From the NCBI GenBank assembly GCA_910574185.1, contig CAJSZQ010000037.1, positions 1 through 33,391 on the forward strand: a stretch of 33,391 bases of DNA. Reading direction: 5' to 3'. Positions within the stretch are counted from its first letter, which is position 1, and the number at the start of each line of letters is the position of its first letter. The position numbers were made by a program, and so were the translations under genes. Source of the DNA: Lachnospiraceae bacterium (GTDB lineage Bacteria > Bacillota > Clostridia > Lachnospirales > Lachnospiraceae). The notes under the pieces are model-generated. The model saw nothing but the letters and a program-made list of their open reading frames with translations. It was not told the DNA's origin and ran no database searches. Below are positions 32,284-33,391 of this stretch, one piece after another.

Positions 32284-32855
32284 ATGTCACAAACAGAATT
32301 TTTAAATCAGTTAAAAAATCCGGAAGGATGTTTATTAGGGCAAGGAACAGCTCTGTGTGCGAAGAGCATGAAATATCACAAGAGGCAATCAGGATTTCAG
32401 CAGAAATCAATACAGGCTATCATCCGCCGGAAGAACTCAGACAGTTGTTAGAAAAGCTGACAGGACATGAGATTGATGAAAGTGTGAATTTATTTCCGCC
32501 TTTCAATTCAGATTTTGGAAAAAATATTACCCTTGGGAAGTATGTTTTTATCAATAGTGGGTGTAAGTTTCAGGATCAGGGAGGCATCACCATTGGAGAC
32601 GGCGCTTTGATTGGCCATAATGTGGTACTTGCTACTATAAATCATGATTTAGAACCAGAACATCGGGCAGATTTATGGCTGAAGCCGATACATATCGGGA
32701 AAAATGTGTGGATTGGTGCGAATGCCACGATACTTGCAGGGGTATCTATTGGGGAAAATGCAGTTGTTGCCGCGGGCGCCGTAGTGACAAAAGATGTGCC
32801 GGATGGCGTGGTGGTCGGCGGTGTACCGGCAAAAATCATAAAAACAATAATATAA
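32284..32855 (+). pseudogene. Sugar O-acetyltransferase (hexapeptide family) with one frameshift
   Basis: The proper start, ATG 32284 with AAGGGGGAAG about 7 nt upstream, gives MSQTEFLNQLKNPEGCLLGQ, GTALC, then goes out of frame. A shift near 32355 continues EEHEISQEAIRISAEINTGY and a complete left-handed beta-helix (IGDGALIGHNVVLATINHD, IGKNVWIGANATILAGVSIG, VVAAGAVVTKDVPDGVVVGG) to the stop. The catalytic-type His is in ATINHD. The alternative start at 32328 has no spaced ribosome binding site. A sequencing error would restore a normal ~190-aa enzyme. Confidence 0.75.
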
Positions 32856-32867
32856 AAGAGAAGAAGA

Positions 32868-33286
32868 ATGAACATGAGTGAGCACATTTTAGAACTGAGC
32901 AGTAACGTAGAAAGAAAAAGGGTTGTTTATTGCAATCGTTATGGGTTAGAGATTCAGGCGAGTTGTATTACAGCAAAGGGGCAGATTTGAATCAAAAACA
33001 TCCAGCATTAATTGTAGGCGCGCCTTATGGCGGTGTGAAAGAGCAAGGACCTTGTGTATATGGAAACGAACTGGCACAGAAAGGGTTTATTGTGCTGACC
33101 TTTCCAATTTTGTTTGTGATAGGTGACAGAGCGCATTCTCGTTTCTTTAGCGAAGATGCTTATCAGGCAGCTTTAGAACTAAAGGAGATGTATGTGGTGG
33201 AAGATGCAGAGCATATCGACCTGTACGATAGAAGGGAGCGGCTCCCATTTGAGAAACTGGCGGAATTTTTTGGAACAAATATGTAA
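32868..33286 (+). pseudogene. Alpha/beta hydrolase with frameshift and large internal deletion
   Basis: From ATG 32868 the frame reads MSEHILELSSNVERKRVVY and RYGLEI; a shift near 32955 continues GELYYSKGADLNQKHPALIV, GAPYGGVKEQGPCVYGNELA and QKGFIVLTF. The next residues, PILFVIGDRAHSRFFSEDAY to LPFEKLAEFFGTNM, are the C-terminal part of the fold with the catalytic-type His in EDAEHIDLYDR. The middle, including the nucleophile Ser elbow, is missing (about 180 residues expected). After 33286 I see no further gene in the last 105 nt. Confidence 0.75.
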
Positions 33287-33391
33287 AAGCAATTTGGTAA
33301 ATAGTCAAGAGTTATTTTAAAAAGATTTTCAGGGAAAAGGGTAACCTTAATAAACCTACGGCTTGTTTCTCAAAAAAGACGTAAGTTAGGA

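Overview
The window looks like chromosome from a spore-forming member of the Firmicutes, most likely Lachnospiraceae (Clostridium cluster XIVa). Supporting signs are a complete spoIIIA operon, the clostridial gene order asp23-nusB-xseA-xseB-ispA-tlyA-nadK-argR-recN-spoIVB, strong AGGAGG-type ribosome binding sites, and nearly every gene on the + strand. The species assignment is inference from gene content and order.

Layout. 1-235: edge of a probable transposase gene (minus strand), two hairpins and the spoIIIAA leader. 236-5304: spoIIIAA-AH, the mother-cell half of the SpoIIQ-SpoIIIAH feeding channel. 5326-6031: a DUF4190-like membrane protein with its own promoter. 6032-7145: a scarred stretch with decayed coding sequence, the first ~25 codons of an RpiR-type regulator joined in frame to an intact maltose/galactoside O-acetyltransferase, and a terminator. 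7300-12644: an XRE-cupin regulator and a complete polyamine ABC transporter, potABCD; PotA has a duplicated C-terminal regulatory module and PotD appears anchored by a C-terminal helix. 12688-14434: prfC. 14451-21573: a dense housekeeping operon with nine genes (asp23-like, nusB, xseA, xseB, ispA, tlyA, nadK, argR, recN). 21642-22741: an acidic, LRR-ended surface-type protein as its own unit between two terminators. 22881-23936: spoIVB, the signalling protease for the sigma-K checkpoint. 23951-25001: an SPL-family radical SAM protein.

From about 25.0 kb to the end the character changes. Intact genes (an AAA_14/DUF4143 ATPase, small DUF7662- and DUF6019-like proteins, a CPBP protease, a LysR regulator) are interleaved with tails and broken pieces of others: an AAA ATPase, an FtsX-type permease, a pyridoxamine-phosphate-oxidase-like protein, a CHAP amidase, a response regulator missing its phospho-acceptor region, a frameshifted acetyltransferase and a frameshifted, internally deleted alpha/beta hydrolase. 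This looks like a recombination and decay zone. It begins where spo0A would normally follow spoIVB; dxs is also missing from its usual place between ispA and tlyA.

Non-coding signals of note are a ~182-bp imperfect inverted repeat (25387-25568) whose terminal 19-mer recurs at 25078, twin TGTGT-AA-ACACA palindromes bracketing the DUF4143 ATPase promoter, and a perfect GATATGC-N15-GCATATC dyad between lysR and its divergent neighbour. No rRNA, tRNA, CRISPR array or complete insertion sequence was seen.
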